46,327 nucleotides of DNA from Gemmatimonadota bacterium (GCA_029861425.1 JAOTZH010000004.1:1-46327), one strand, 5' to 3'; positions 17,315 through 26,828 are shown, counted from the first letter of the stretch. Notes: generated from the sequence alone by a model not told the origin. Made by a program: numbers and translations.

Positions 17315-18367
17315 CTACTGCTGGAGGAACGCGGCCTCGAGGTGATCACGGACCGCCACCATGGCCTGGTCCGCGTTGCGCTCGAGCCGTCTCTCCATCG
17401 CCGTCCGACGCAGGCCCCCCAGGTCACCGTCGAATCGAAGCCGCGTGACGACAGTGACGTAGGTATCCGCCGCCTCCGGATCGCCGGTCGCGGGGGAGAT
17501 CAGGATTACGCGAAGACCGGCCTGCAGATAATGGTTCGCGTAGAGCCGCTTCACTCCGATCAGGGCTCGACCGGCCTGGTTGATCGGACTGATCGCTACG
17601 TGGTTCAGCGAGACGACCGACTTCACGCCGAGGTCCTCGACCGTCCAGCTGAACCGGTCCTCGATGGCGGATTGGGCCACCTGGGGGTACCGGCTCAGGT
17701 GCCTGTGGAAGGACGCGTCGAGCTCGACGAGATACCCGGCCTGCGCGAGCAGGCCCTCGAGCCCTTCGCCCACGTGTAGCGGCTCCGCCTTGTCCGCGTA
17801 CACCGGGGCGGCCTCGTGGCCGTTGTCCCGATACGAGGCGAGGATCGCGAACATCTCGCGCCGGAAGAACCGGTTGGCATCTTCGCCCGCGGTCCGACTG
17901 TCCCAATCGACGTCGCGGTGAAGCCTCTCGATCGTCTCGGCCGGCAGCTTGAGGCCGCAGTCGCCGACCTCGCAGCGCTCGAGCTGACGCACTTCGCGGC
18001 GCTCGAGCGCGAGCCCCGCGAGATCAGCCGCACCCGGCGGGTCCGCGAATACGCCCCGTGCGTGCGCACCCTCGGCGTCGTCGACCAGGACACGTGAGTC
18101 CCGTGCCTGATCGAGGATAAAAGCCACGGGAGCTCGCATCCGCACAGCGTGCACCATCAGGAGCTCGCTCTCGTCTCCGGTGTCGACGACTCGAACGAGG
18201 GGCACCCCGGACGCCAGACGCGACAGGTCGTCGCCCGACGCGCCGGCGACGCGTCGAAGCAGCTTCCGCGTCTCGTCCTGAGCCTCGGCGGAGCGAGCGG
18301 AGAGCGGTAGCGAAACGGCCAGAAGGAGCGCGGCCGAACCGGCGGTTCGATACGTCATGCGTTTCAT
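17315..18367 (-). CDS. Exported protein of unknown function
   Basis: 350-aa protein with a clear signal peptide (positive start, hydrophobic core, A-E-A-Q near residue 30). There are no membrane segments after the leader. It contains one Cys pair in E-R-C-E-V-G-D-C, which may form a disulfide, several R/E-rich helices, and a strand-rich C-terminal half (V-V-S-L-N-H-V-A-I-S-P, L-R-V-I-L-I-S). I recognise no family. ATG at 18367 is preceded by GAGGG. It is convergent with the DUF1499 gene, four bases apart. The 143-bp gap upstream separates it from the cyanophycin locus on the same strand, so it could be the last gene of that transcript. Confidence 0.75.
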   Translation of the reverse strand: MKRMTYRTAGSAALLLAVSLPLSARSAEAQDETRKLLRRVAGASGDDLSRLASGVPLVRVVDTGDESELLMVHAVRMRAPVAFILDQARDSRVLVDDAEGAHARGVFADPPGAADLAGLALERREVRQLERCEVGDCGLKLPAETIERLHRDVDWDSRTAGEDANRFFRREMFAILASYRDNGHEAAPVYADKAEPLHVGEGLEGLLAQAGYLVELDASFHRHLSRYPQVAQSAIEDRFSWTVEDLGVKSVVSLNHVAISPINQAGRALIGVKRLYANHYLQAGLRVILISPATGDPEAADTYVTVVTRLRFDGDLGGLRRTAMERRLERNADQAMVAVRDHLEAAFLQQ

Positions 18368-18510
18368 AGACCCTCCCGCATCCCGGATGTTGCGGGGCGC
18401 GCATTGGTTGCACGACGCCGATCCGTAACGTCCGCTGTCCCGGGGGGAGGTGCAAGTTGGGGTCCGAATGGCCGCGGGGGGTCTCGGATCGCCCCAAGTC
18501 GTTCGTCTAC

Positions 18511-20205
18511 TCAGGCTTGGGGAGCCCCGGCCAGTTCGCGAAGAAACGCGATGACCTGGTCACGCTCTGCATGTGTGATAAGAAGTACGAGATCCCCCTC
18601 GCGGGCCCATTCGACGGCGGCCCGGGCCGTTTCGACCTCCGATCCGGTGTGCTGGAGGTGATCGTCGGTGGCCCCGGCCGCTCGCAACTCGGATTCGAGA
18701 ACCGCGGGGATCTCCCCTTCCTCGCGTCCCCGCAGGTATTGCGTCATCGCCTTGATCAGGACTCGATCCGGGGTCGCCTTCCACGTCGCTCGGGCGAGCG
18801 CGCGAATCGCCTCGTCGTCCCGATCGCCCGCCTGCCCCAGGGTGATGAGGCGTCGCCGGGCGGGGAGAGCGGCCGCCATCTCGAGCAGTGCGTCCATGCC
18901 GTGCGGGTTGTGGGCGAAATCGACGATGAACCGGGCCCCCGAGATCTCGAATTCGTTCAGACGACCGGGGTTGACCTCGGGAGTGCTCTCGAAGCCGCGA
19001 AGCCCGTCTCCGATCGCACGAGGATTGAGCCCGAGCTCGACGGCCACGCCGATGGCCGCGAGGGCGTTCGCGACGTTATGACGCGCCGCGCCGCCGAGCG
19101 TGACCGGCACGTCCGCGACCTCGGCGATCGCCAGCTTCTGACCCTCCGCGCTCAGAACGAGCCGTCCGCGCTCCAGGGCGCAGGCCTTCCCACCCGCGGC
19201 GATGTGCTCCACTACCAGGGGGTCCGTCGCGTCGAGCGTGAACCAGGTGATCGGCACCGACTGGGCCCCGGCATGGCTGCGGACGACCGGGTCATCCGCG
19301 TTCAGCACGAGGTGTCGGGCAGCGCGCGCGACCACGAACTTGCACTCGGCCAGCGCGTCCAGGTCGTGGACGCCGAATTCGCCCAGGTGATCCGCCGCGA
19401 CGTTGTTCACCAGCGCGACGTCCGTCCGCTCCAGCGCGAGCCCGCGGCGAAGCATTCCGCCGCGGGCCGTTTCCAGCACGGCACATTCCACCCGGGGGTG
19501 CCGCAGAACCTGCCGCGCGCCACCCGGCCCGGAGTAGTCTCCGTGGTCGAGGACCGCGTCGCCGGCCGCGATCCAGTCGGTCGACGAGATGCCCGGGACT
19601 TTCCCGGCCGCACGCACCATGGCTCCGATGAGGCGAACGGTGGTCGTCTTCCCGTTCGTGCCCGTGACCTGGGCCACCGGAACGTCGTGTACGAGATCCC
19701 ATGGGATCTCGTCGATCGGCGGGATCCCGAGCGCGGGCCACGTCAGCGATCCCGTCCCGAGACCGACCGACACGTGATCGTCATCCCAGAGGAATGCCAC
19801 ACCGTGGCGTGCCGCGGCGTGCTCGAGCTCGAGGACCCGCGGGTTCGCTTCACGGTCGATCTCGGCTCGCAGGCGTGCCGACGCCGATTGGAGGTTCTCG
19901 GCGGGATCCACACCGGACAGGTCGGCCTCGGAGGCCTCCCAGGCCCACTCGTTCACCTCGGTGGCGGCATAGAGGGAATCGATAGGAGCCCGAAAGGCGA
20001 GACTGAGCCCGCCGTGGAAGATCCGGTGACTGAGCGGAGCGTCCGCCCACCCGACCGCCGCCAGGACGTCGGTGACATGCCGCGTCCAGACAGCCACGGC
20101 TACCTGGGGATCGTCCCCCTCCTCCACGATGATGTCGAGGATGGCGGCCGGCCCATCGGTCACGATGTTGGGCCCTGTCAGGCGTCTCGAATCACGGACT
20201 TCCAT
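18511..20205 (-). CDS. CphA-like Mur ligase lacking the ATP-grasp domain
   Basis: 564-aa protein related to the N-terminal and Mur-ligase parts of cyanophycin synthetase. Residues 1-175 end in a segment (R-V-L-E-L-E-H-A-A-A-R-H-G-V then S-V-G-L-G-T-G) that echoes the CphA linker between its N domain and ATP-grasp domain. The P-loop G-T-N-G-K-T-T-T then follows directly at 182-189, so the ATP-grasp part is absent. All Mur motifs are intact: E-T-A-R-G-G, N-V-A-A-D-H-L-G, N-A-D-D-P, H-N-V-A-N-A, and D-F-A-H-N-P-H-G. It should ligate an amino acid to a carboxyl using ATP, perhaps Arg or Lys to the Asp backbone, but not add the backbone Asp. It starts 51 nt after cphA behind a GGGGGG run. Confidence 0.88.
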   Translation of the reverse strand: MEVRDSRRLTGPNIVTDGPAAILDIIVEEGDDPQVAVAVWTRHVTDVLAAVGWADAPLSHRIFHGGLSLAFRAPIDSLYAATEVNEWAWEASEADLSGVDPAENLQSASARLRAEIDREANPRVLELEHAAARHGVAFLWDDDHVSVGLGTGSLTWPALGIPPIDEIPWDLVHDVPVAQVTGTNGKTTTVRLIGAMVRAAGKVPGISSTDWIAAGDAVLDHGDYSGPGGARQVLRHPRVECAVLETARGGMLRRGLALERTDVALVNNVAADHLGEFGVHDLDALAECKFVVARAARHLVLNADDPVVRSHAGAQSVPITWFTLDATDPLVVEHIAAGGKACALERGRLVLSAEGQKLAIAEVADVPVTLGGAARHNVANALAAIGVAVELGLNPRAIGDGLRGFESTPEVNPGRLNEFEISGARFIVDFAHNPHGMDALLEMAAALPARRRLITLGQAGDRDDEAIRALARATWKATPDRVLIKAMTQYLRGREEGEIPAVLESELRAAGATDDHLQHTGSEVETARAAVEWAREGDLVLLITHAERDQVIAFLRELAGAPQA

Positions 20206-20256
20206 CGACCATTCCCCCCGGCGTGTCAGACGACCGCGAAGCTGCCGGTGGCAGCC

Positions 20257-23046
20257 CTAGTCGTTTTCCTCTTCGCGAGCGAGGCGCACGCCCCGCTCGT
20301 CGCGCACGAGGTGTTCGAACGATGGCAGATCCAGATCGGGCAGCTGCTCGACGACCTCGACTGGCGGTGCTTTGCGGGACAGCTCGGCCGGGATCGGCGT
20401 CTCGAGGTCGGGGGAGAACGTCGTGATCTGTCTCCAACTGCGCCGTATGTCATCACCCATCACGAGCAGGAGATCGCCGTACGCCGCACGGGTCAGAGCC
20501 ACATGAATGGCCTCCCGCTCGTCCGGGATCACCTCGATCGCCGACTCGTCCACGCCCTTTGCCACGAGCGCGGCCCGTAGCCGCTCCGGCACCTCGCCGG
20601 ACTCCCGTCCACGGAGATTGTCGTCACGGCGGCAGATGTAGCGCTCGAAGTGCCCGGCGCAGAGCGCCGCGATCTCGTCGATGTCCTCGTCGCGTCGATC
20701 ACCCGGCGCTCCCAGGACGCAGATCTTCTCGCCTTCCGCCCCGAGGTTGTCGACCAGCCGCACGATCGCCTCTACCGCATGGGGATTGTGCGCGTAGTCG
20801 AGAATCACCTTGAACGGGTGCTCGTCGTAGACGTTCAGCCTGCCTGGCGCCTGGAAGTAGGTCGTGTCGAAGGTCCGCAATCCCTGTCGGATGTCCTCGA
20901 GACCGACGTCCATGCTGTACGCGACCGCCGCGGCGAACATCGCGTTCTGGACGTTGTGTATCGCCTTTCCTTCCACCGTCGCGGGGATCAGGTGCGTCCA
21001 GAGGAGCGGCAGGTGCTTCCCGGCGTCGTAGATCGTGATCATGTGGCCGTTCATCCCCTCCTCGAGGACGACCGCGCGTCCATCGGCGCCGATATGCTCG
21101 CGGACCAGGGGATGCCGGGGGTTCATGGTCACGTAGCAAACGGTCTCGGCCTGCGAGTGGTCCGCCATCTTCAGACACAGCGGATCGTCCGCGTTCAACA
21201 CAGCTGCGTCCGTCGCGACCTCGACCACGACGCGCTTGACCCGCGCGAGCTCTTCGACTGTGTCGATCCCGCGAAGTCCGAGGTGGTCCGCGGCCACGTT
21301 CAGCACCGCCGCGACGTTGCAGCGGCGATACCCCATGCCGGCCCGGAGCAGCCCACCACGAGCGGTCTCCAGGACCGCGACCTCGGTCGATGGGTCTCGC
21401 AGGGCGATGCGCGCCGCCGTCGGGCCCGTCATGTCTCCGGGCACGCTCAGGTGGCCGTCGATGTAGACTCCATCCGACGTGGTCAGCCCGACCGACTTGC
21501 CGGTCATCTTCAGGATGTGCGCGACCATCCGGCTCGTGGTCGTCTTCCCGTTCGTTCCCGTGATCGAGGCGATCGGGATCCGCGACGGCGTGCCCGGCGG
21601 GAACAACATGTCCAGCACCGGCCCCGCCGCGTCGCGCGGTTCACCCTCGCTCGGTGCGACGTGCATCCGGAAACCGGGCGCGGCGTTCACCTCGCAGATA
21701 GCCCCACCGGTTTCGTGGAAAGACCGGGAGATATCGGTCGTCAGGAAGTCGATCCCGGCTACGTCGAGCCCGATGGCTCGGGCGGCCCGGGTCGCCATTT
21801 CGCGGTTGTCCGGGTGCACGTCGTCCGTGACATCCACAGCCGTCCCGCCGGTGGAGAGATTGGCCGTGGATCGCAGGTACACGACCTCGCCTTCCGGGGG
21901 TACGGTCGACCGCTCGTACCCCTTCTGCGAGAGCAGGCGGTCGGCCTGATGGTCGAATTCGAGCCGGGTCAGGACCTTCTCGTGACCCAGCCCACGGCGC
22001 GGGTCGGCGTTAACCACCTCGACCAGCTCCTCGACCGTGTGCTCGCCGTCACCCACGACATGGCCGGGGACGCGCTTCGAAGCCGCGATCAGCTCTCCGT
22101 CGATGACCAGCATCCGGTGATCGAGACCCGAGACGAAGCTCTCGACGAGAACCGTTCGGCTGTGCTCGCGCGCCTTCTCGTACGCCGTCGCGACGGCTTC
22201 AGGCTCATTCAGGTCGATCGAGACGCCGCGACCGTGGTTCGCGTTCAGAGGCTTGACGACGACGGGAACCCCGATTCGCTCCGCTGCCCGCACGGCCTCG
22301 TCAGGACCATATACGAGCCGCTGCCGCGGGACCGGCAGGCCGAGGTCGCCCAGAATCTTGTTCGTCTCTTCCTTGTCCGACGCGAGCTCGACCGCGATGT
22401 GACGCGTCTCGCCGGTGACCGTCGCCTGGATCCGCTTTCCAAGCTTCCCATGCCCGAACTGCACGAGGCTGTAGCGGTTCAGCCGGAGCCAGGGGATGTC
22501 TCTCTCCTCGGCCGCCGCGACCAGCGAGGCCGTGCTCGGTCCGAGCGCACGCCGCTGGCTCGAACGGATGAAGCGGTCGCGGGTCCCCGGCCAGTCGAAG
22601 TCCGCCTCCCGTTCGGGGCGAAGCTCCTCGGGAAGCAGATGCTCCAGGAGCTCGATCGCGAGCCGCCCGGCTCCCAGCCCGACCTCTTCGTCCTTGTACT
22701 GGTAGACGACGTCGTACTCGCCCGGATTCCCGGTACCTCTCGTCTTGCCGAACGTGACACGCGAACCGGCGATGTTCTGAAGTTCGATCGCGACGTGTTC
22801 GAGGATGTGGCCCATCCAGGTGCCGTCCTCTTCCGTGAGCCGTCGGACGAACCCGCCCGGCTCGCGGTACGAGCACCCGTGCTGATGAAGGCCTGGAAGC
22901 GCTTCGAGCAGTGCCTCGTTGAAGGGGGATCCGAGCCGCCCGCTCGGCCAATCCTCCAGCTCCTCGAGGTTCAGTGTCAGTCGAATTACCGGGAAGTGCG
23001 CGTAGAGGCTGGGGCCCAGGTAGACGGCCCGCGAGACCACCTTCAC
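20257..23046 (-). CDS. cphA: Cyanophycin synthetase
   Basis: 929-aa enzyme that builds cyanophycin, a poly-Asp backbone with Arg side chains, using ATP for both steps. An N-terminal domain carries the typical H-I-L-E-H-V-A-I-E-L-Q at 80-90. An ATP-grasp domain (about 215-480) adds Asp and includes V-V-V-K-P-L-N-A-N-H-G-R-G-V at 262-275 and C-E-V-N-A-A-P-G near 451. The Mur-ligase domain adds Arg and has the P-loop G-T-N-G-K-T-T-T at 497-504, E-T-A-R-G-G, N-V-A-A-D-H-L-G and D-Y-A-H-N-P-H-A. The start is GTG at 23046, inside a GTGA overlap with the cphB stop. The length is normal for CphA1. Cytoplasmic granule formation is expected. Confidence 0.96.
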   Translation of the reverse strand: MKVVSRAVYLGPSLYAHFPVIRLTLNLEELEDWPSGRLGSPFNEALLEALPGLHQHGCSYREPGGFVRRLTEEDGTWMGHILEHVAIELQNIAGSRVTFGKTRGTGNPGEYDVVYQYKDEEVGLGAGRLAIELLEHLLPEELRPEREADFDWPGTRDRFIRSSQRRALGPSTASLVAAAEERDIPWLRLNRYSLVQFGHGKLGKRIQATVTGETRHIAVELASDKEETNKILGDLGLPVPRQRLVYGPDEAVRAAERIGVPVVVKPLNANHGRGVSIDLNEPEAVATAYEKAREHSRTVLVESFVSGLDHRMLVIDGELIAASKRVPGHVVGDGEHTVEELVEVVNADPRRGLGHEKVLTRLEFDHQADRLLSQKGYERSTVPPEGEVVYLRSTANLSTGGTAVDVTDDVHPDNREMATRAARAIGLDVAGIDFLTTDISRSFHETGGAICEVNAAPGFRMHVAPSEGEPRDAAGPVLDMLFPPGTPSRIPIASITGTNGKTTTSRMVAHILKMTGKSVGLTTSDGVYIDGHLSVPGDMTGPTAARIALRDPSTEVAVLETARGGLLRAGMGYRRCNVAAVLNVAADHLGLRGIDTVEELARVKRVVVEVATDAAVLNADDPLCLKMADHSQAETVCYVTMNPRHPLVREHIGADGRAVVLEEGMNGHMITIYDAGKHLPLLWTHLIPATVEGKAIHNVQNAMFAAAVAYSMDVGLEDIRQGLRTFDTTYFQAPGRLNVYDEHPFKVILDYAHNPHAVEAIVRLVDNLGAEGEKICVLGAPGDRRDEDIDEIAALCAGHFERYICRRDDNLRGRESGEVPERLRAALVAKGVDESAIEVIPDEREAIHVALTRAAYGDLLLVMGDDIRRSWRQITTFSPDLETPIPAELSRKAPPVEVVEQLPDLDLPSFEHLVRDERGVRLAREEEND

Positions 23047-23885
23047 GATGCGGCCTCACGAGCGCTGTCAGTGTCGTCGCGAGGGACCGGGGGTGGCTGC
23101 GCCCGACCGGACGAGGCGTCGAAGGACGCCCCTTCGGTGAGGATGTGGACGCGGGCGTTCAGCATGCAGACCGGGTCGTGCTCGTGGGACGAGTCCATCG
23201 ACGAGTACTCGAGATCCGTCCCGTCCACGACCGTGATCGCGCCGCTCCCCCGGACGGTCAGTGTCTGGTGCGGGGCGATGAACGCCGCCGTGTCCTCATC
23301 GAGCCCGATCCCGATCAATCTCGGGTTGTACGCGATCGCGGTGAGCAGCCGTCCCAACCGGTCACGCTGTCGGAAGTGCTGGTCGATGATGAACTCGGGG
23401 GCCAGACCCAGCCCGGGCGCGAGCGTCACGGAGTCGGCCCGCGGCGTCGATCCTTCGTCGCCGAAGGCGATCATGTGCTCCGACAGAATCGCGGCGCCCG
23501 CGGACGTCCCCGCGACGTGGAGTCCGTCCTCGAGGTTACGGCGCCGGATCAGCTCGGCGAGGCCGGTCCCGCCGATCGTCGTCGACAGCTTCAGCTGGTT
23601 CCCGCCGGTGAAGAACACCCCATCCGCCCGATCCACACGCTTGAGCCATCGCGGATCGTCGCAATCGGCGCGGGTCGCGAGGGGGAGCACTCGGATCAGA
23701 GAGACGCCGAGGGCGTCGAAGACCCGCTCGTAGCGAGGCCCCGTGTCCGAAAGTCGCGAGGCGGTCGGGATGATCGCGATTCGCGCTTCACGGCCCCCGC
23801 AAACCTCCACGAAGCGTCCCAGGATGGCGGGGTCGCGGAGCCTCTCCTCGGCTCCCCCGATAGCGATGGTGTACCCGCGGCTCAT
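23043..23885 (-). CDS. cphB: Cyanophycinase (S51 family)
   Basis: 280-aa serine exopeptidase that degrades cyanophycin to beta-Asp-Arg dipeptides. The nucleophile Ser128 is in G-T-S-A-G-A-A-I-L. Other family signatures are G-G-A-E-E near the start, P-T-A-S at 40-43, F-F-T-G-G-N-Q at 91-97, and the Q-H-F-x-x-R-x-R-L-x-R-L element. No signal peptide is seen, so it is cytosolic, as needed for mobilising stored polymer. It overlaps cphA by 4 nt, so synthesis and breakdown enzymes are translated from one message. The final 35 residues form a low-complexity Pro/Ser/Arg tail of unknown role. No isoaspartyl dipeptidase gene for the next step is in the window. Confidence 0.95.
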   Translation of the reverse strand: MSRGYTIAIGGAEERLRDPAILGRFVEVCGGREARIAIIPTASRLSDTGPRYERVFDALGVSLIRVLPLATRADCDDPRWLKRVDRADGVFFTGGNQLKLSTTIGGTGLAELIRRRNLEDGLHVAGTSAGAAILSEHMIAFGDEGSTPRADSVTLAPGLGLAPEFIIDQHFRQRDRLGRLLTAIAYNPRLIGIGLDEDTAAFIAPHQTLTVRGSGAITVVDGTDLEYSSMDSSHEHDPVCMLNARVHILTEGASFDASSGRAQPPPVPRDDTDSAREAAS

Positions 23886-23974
23886 GCGTTACTCGGCGTC
23901 GCTCGTGTGCGTCGTGGTCGTTTCAGGGCGGACAGGAAGCTATCGCGGAAATGCCGCTCCCGCAGTCACCGCAG

Positions 23975-25406
23975 TCAGCGGTAGGAAAGCTCACGCTGCG
24001 TGCGGAGGAGCCCGGCTCGCATGACGTGCGTCACGGTACGGAATGCCCGCACGTCCTCGGTCGGATCGCGTTCAAGTACCAGCAAGTCGGCGAGCTTTCC
24101 CGGCTCCAGTGTGCCGAAATCGTCGAGGCGATCCATCGCGATGGCTCCGTTTCGCGTCGACATCACGATGATGTCCGACGGATCGATGCCGGCCGTCTGC
24201 ATCGCCTCCATCTCGTTGTAGATGGAAGGGCCGTGGAGAGTCAGCGGGTTCCCCGCGTCGGTGGCCGTGGCGACGGTGCCGCCCGCCTCGTGCACCCTTC
24301 GCAGGTTGTCATACATGGTCGCCCGTCTCATCCCGCCGCGCTCGAGACGGCTGTAGAAAGCCTCGGGTGACCGACCCGCCTCGGGCATGAGCGCCTGGAG
24401 CTCGGCCGTCTGCCGGAGCTTGGCCTTCGTTCCCGGATCTACAGTCGTTCGGATCGTCGATCACCGGCGGGATGTTCAGAGCGATCGAACCTCGAGCCCG
24501 GGTCCAGAACGCCCCGACGACGAGGGTCGGGGCATACACCGTGCCGTTCCGGCGGAGCAGACGGAGGAACTCGTCGTCGACCGGTTCGTTCTCGACGCTG
24601 TGGACCAGCAGCTTCGCGCCAGCGTGCAGCGCCATCGTGGCCTCGCGGAGCGAGGTGGCGTGGACGATCAGATCCAGGCCGGCCGCTCGCGCTTCCTCAC
24701 CCACCTGCATCAGCCGGGCATCAAGCTCACCCCGACGGGCGGCCGGCGGCCGCAGATACCAGACCTTGGCCGCCGTCGACCCCATATCGACCAGCTTTCG
24801 GACGCTCGACCGCACCTCCTCCTCCGTATCCATGGGGAGGAACGTGTAGAGCTCGTCATTCGCCATCAGCGCGGTGCGCGTCGCATGCGTGATGAGCGGG
24901 CCGGCCGCTCTGACGTGTGCCGCGTTCACGTCGTCGTCTGAGCTCGCGGGGAGCCCGGTCGTCCAGGGGTGCCCCCCCACGTCGTACACTGCGGTGATGC
25001 CGCTGCACAGGTACGAGCGGTGCCAGCGCTCGGGGTTGTCGCGGTTGTACTCGGACGTTTCGAGGTACGGGTAGATCTCGGGCGCGTGAAGACCGTCGGG
25101 TCGTCCGTCGATCCAGCCCGTCTGACTGAAGTGCACGTGGGCGTCGACCAGCCCCGGGGTGATGAACCGGCCCGAGACGTCGACGACCCTCGCCCCGCCC
25201 GGGATCGGGCAGGCTGCCCGTGTCCCAACGCACGCGATACGGTCGCCGTCGACGATCACCACGCCGTCGGGAAGTGGCGCCCCGCCGTTCCCGTCGACGA
25301 CGGTGCCGCCGACCAGGACGACCTCCTGGCCCGCGACGGCTCCGGACGACGTGAGAGCGGCCATGCTGGCGATAGCAATCGACGAAGCGATTCGGCGAAT
25401 CGTCAT
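23975..25406 (-). pseudogene. Secreted amidohydrolase, frameshifted near 24440-24446
   Basis: Imidazolonepropionase-like metal-dependent hydrolase in two frames. The first part starts at ATG 25406 with a signal peptide (ends A-V-A-G-Q) and has V-D-A-H-V-H-F, a Lys in A-A-K-V-W-Y, H-A-T-S and H-S-V-E-N, so the metal-site residues of the barrel are present up to D-D-P-N-D. The frame then changes. The second part continues with D-P-G-T-K-A-K-L-R-Q, the T-D-A-G-N-P metal Asp, and the C-terminal G-T-L-E-P-G-K-L-A-D-L-L-V-L. One extra base near 24440-24446 would explain the break. No slippery heptamer is visible there, so programmed shifting is unlikely. It is either a recent pseudogene or a sequencing or assembly error; joined, the length is normal. 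It lies upstream of cphB, but its leader makes a direct cyanophycin role unlikely. Confidence 0.85.
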
Positions 25407-25604
25407 GTCTCGGACCCTGCTGGAGTGAATGGGGGCGTTCGTAAGGGACGTCTCGGGCGACGAGGGCCGCAAGGCCGGTCCCGATACCGTAATGGGGGCT
25501 GTCGTGAGTCACGGCCTCCACTCAGGTTCAGCCCGTGAGCCGTTTCCCGGCTCTCTTCGGTCATCCTCATCATGTGACCGTACAACACCCAAGGAGGGAA
25601 AGAG

Positions 25605-26261
25605 ATGTCGCTTCAGATCGGAGATCAGGTCCCGGATTTCACGGCCGAGACCACGGAAGGCACCATCAACTTCCATGAGTGGATCGGTGACGGCTGGGCC
25701 GTCCTGTTCTCGCACCCCAAGGACTTCACCCCGGTCTGCACGACCGAGCTCGGTGCCGTCGCGGGCCTCAAGGACGAGTTCGCGCGCCGCAACTGCAAGA
25801 TCATGGGACTGAGCGTCGATTCCGTCGACGACCACGTCGCGTGGTCGGGTGACATCGCCGAGGCAACGGGGAACGCCGTGAACTACCCCATGGTCGGGGA
25901 CACGGAGCTGACGATCGCGAAGATGTTCGGCATGCTGCCCCACGAGGCGGGTGGGGGTGCCGACGAGCGCACCGCCGTAGACAACCAGACGGTGCGTTCG
26001 CTCTTCGTGATCGGACCGGACAAGATGATCAAGCTGATGATCACCTACCCGATGACGACGGGCCGGAATTTCCACGAGGTCCTGCGCGTCCTCGACTCGA
26101 TGCAGCTGACCCACTCGCACAAGGTGGCGACCCCGGCCAACTGGAATCAGGGGGACGACGTGATCATCGTCCCGTCGGTCTCGAACGAGGAGGCGGCCGA
26201 GAAGTACCCCGAGGGCTGGGAGACCCCGAAGCCCTATCTCCGGATCGTCGCGCACCCGTAG
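25605..26261 (+). CDS. 1-Cys peroxiredoxin (Prx6 type)
   Basis: Thiol peroxidase of 218 aa that reduces hydrogen peroxide and organic hydroperoxides in the cytosol. The peroxidatic Cys45 is in F-T-P-V-C-T-T-E, followed by the Prx6-type long C-terminal domain (P-A-N-W-N-Q-G-D-D-V-I-I-V-P and P-Y-L-R-I at the end). Only one further Cys (in R-N-C-K) is present, and it is not placed as a resolving Cys. A strong AAGGAGG precedes the ATG. A stem-loop follows the stop, so it is probably monocistronic. It diverges from the broken amidohydrolase over 198 bp. Confidence 0.96.
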   Translation: MSLQIGDQVPDFTAETTEGTINFHEWIGDGWAVLFSHPKDFTPVCTTELGAVAGLKDEFARRNCKIMGLSVDSVDDHVAWSGDIAEATGNAVNYPMVGDTELTIAKMFGMLPHEAGGGADERTAVDNQTVRSLFVIGPDKMIKLMITYPMTTGRNFHEVLRVLDSMQLTHSHKVATPANWNQGDDVIIVPSVSNEEAAEKYPEGWETPKPYLRIVAHP

Positions 26262-26293
26262 CCCCGAACGACGGCCCGAGTGGCGTAGTACTT

Positions 26294-26319
26294 ACGGGGT
26301 CCCTCTCGGGGGGCCCCGT
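26294..26319 (+). terminator. Stem-loop after peroxiredoxin gene
   Basis: ACGGGGTCCC (26294-26303) pairs over 10 positions, one of them G-U, with GGGGCCCCGT (26310-26319), leaving a 6-nt loop. It lies 33 nt after the stop. No run of T follows, so it is a hairpin-type terminator or an RNA-stabilising element rather than a textbook intrinsic terminator. Confidence 0.6.
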
Positions 26320-26388
26320 CATGCATCCTGCAAACACCGTGGACTCGCGCTCCCGGATGAGGCGAGACGGGGACGACTGGAGGCTCTA

Positions 26389-26817
26389 GTGGCGACCATC
26401 AAAGCGCATCTCGAACGCGGCACGCACGTGCGAATCTCGACCCGGGGACACGAGTGGTCCGCCGACGAGCCGATCGACCAGGGCGGCAGCAACACTGGCC
26501 CGACCCCCTACGAGATCCTCCTCGGGTCGTTGGCCGCGTGCACCTGCGTGACGCTGGCCCTGTACTGTCATCACAAGGGCATCCGGCTCGACGCGGTGGA
26601 CACGGAGTACGAGCACGACCGGATTCACGCGCGCGATTGCGAGGAGTGCGAGGACGACCGGACGGGCTTCATCGACCGCATCCAGAGCCGCGTGCGCATC
26701 TCGGGAGATCTGGACGACGCTCAGCGCGCCAGGCTCGAGCAGATCGTCGGCCGGTGTCCGGTCCACAAGACGCTCGAGAACCCGACGATCCTCCGCGACG
26801 AAGTCACGTTCGCCTGA
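26389..26817 (+). CDS. OsmC family protein
   Basis: Cytosolic thiol peroxidase-like protein of 142 aa. Family features are the P-T-P-Y-E-I-L-L-G-S-L-A-A-C-T segment with Cys51 and Cys53, and G-R-C-P-V-H-K-T-L with Cys123; in OsmC/Ohr proteins two such Cys form the peroxide-reducing pair. The start is GTG at 26389, fixed by GGAGG at 26379-26383. An extra C-E-E-C motif near 84-87 is unusual and might bind metal. The S9 peptidase gene starts 11 nt after the stop. Confidence 0.92.
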   Translation: MATIKAHLERGTHVRISTRGHEWSADEPIDQGGSNTGPTPYEILLGSLAACTCVTLALYCHHKGIRLDAVDTEYEHDRIHARDCEECEDDRTGFIDRIQSRVRISGDLDDAQRARLEQIVGRCPVHKTLENPTILRDEVTFA

Positions 26818-26828
26818 GGGAGCCCGAA

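Noticed and set aside
20650-23733. Very long open frame on the plus strand opposite cphA
   Set aside because: It mirrors the codon pattern of a GC-rich gene on the other strand, is rich in Arg/Asp/Val without domain features, and cphA has full family motifs.
24425-24455. Programmed frameshift in the amidohydrolase
   Set aside because: No slippery heptamer, internal Shine-Dalgarno or downstream structure is evident at the break.
23975-25406. Amidohydrolase as the isoaspartyl dipeptidase of the cyanophycin pathway
   Set aside because: It has a signal peptide and imidazolonepropionase-like features, whereas cyanophycin dipeptides are released in the cytosol.
25605-26817. Peroxiredoxin and OsmC as further selenoproteins
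   Set aside because: Selenocysteine forms of both families exist, but here the active-site codons encode Cys and no in-frame TGA is present.
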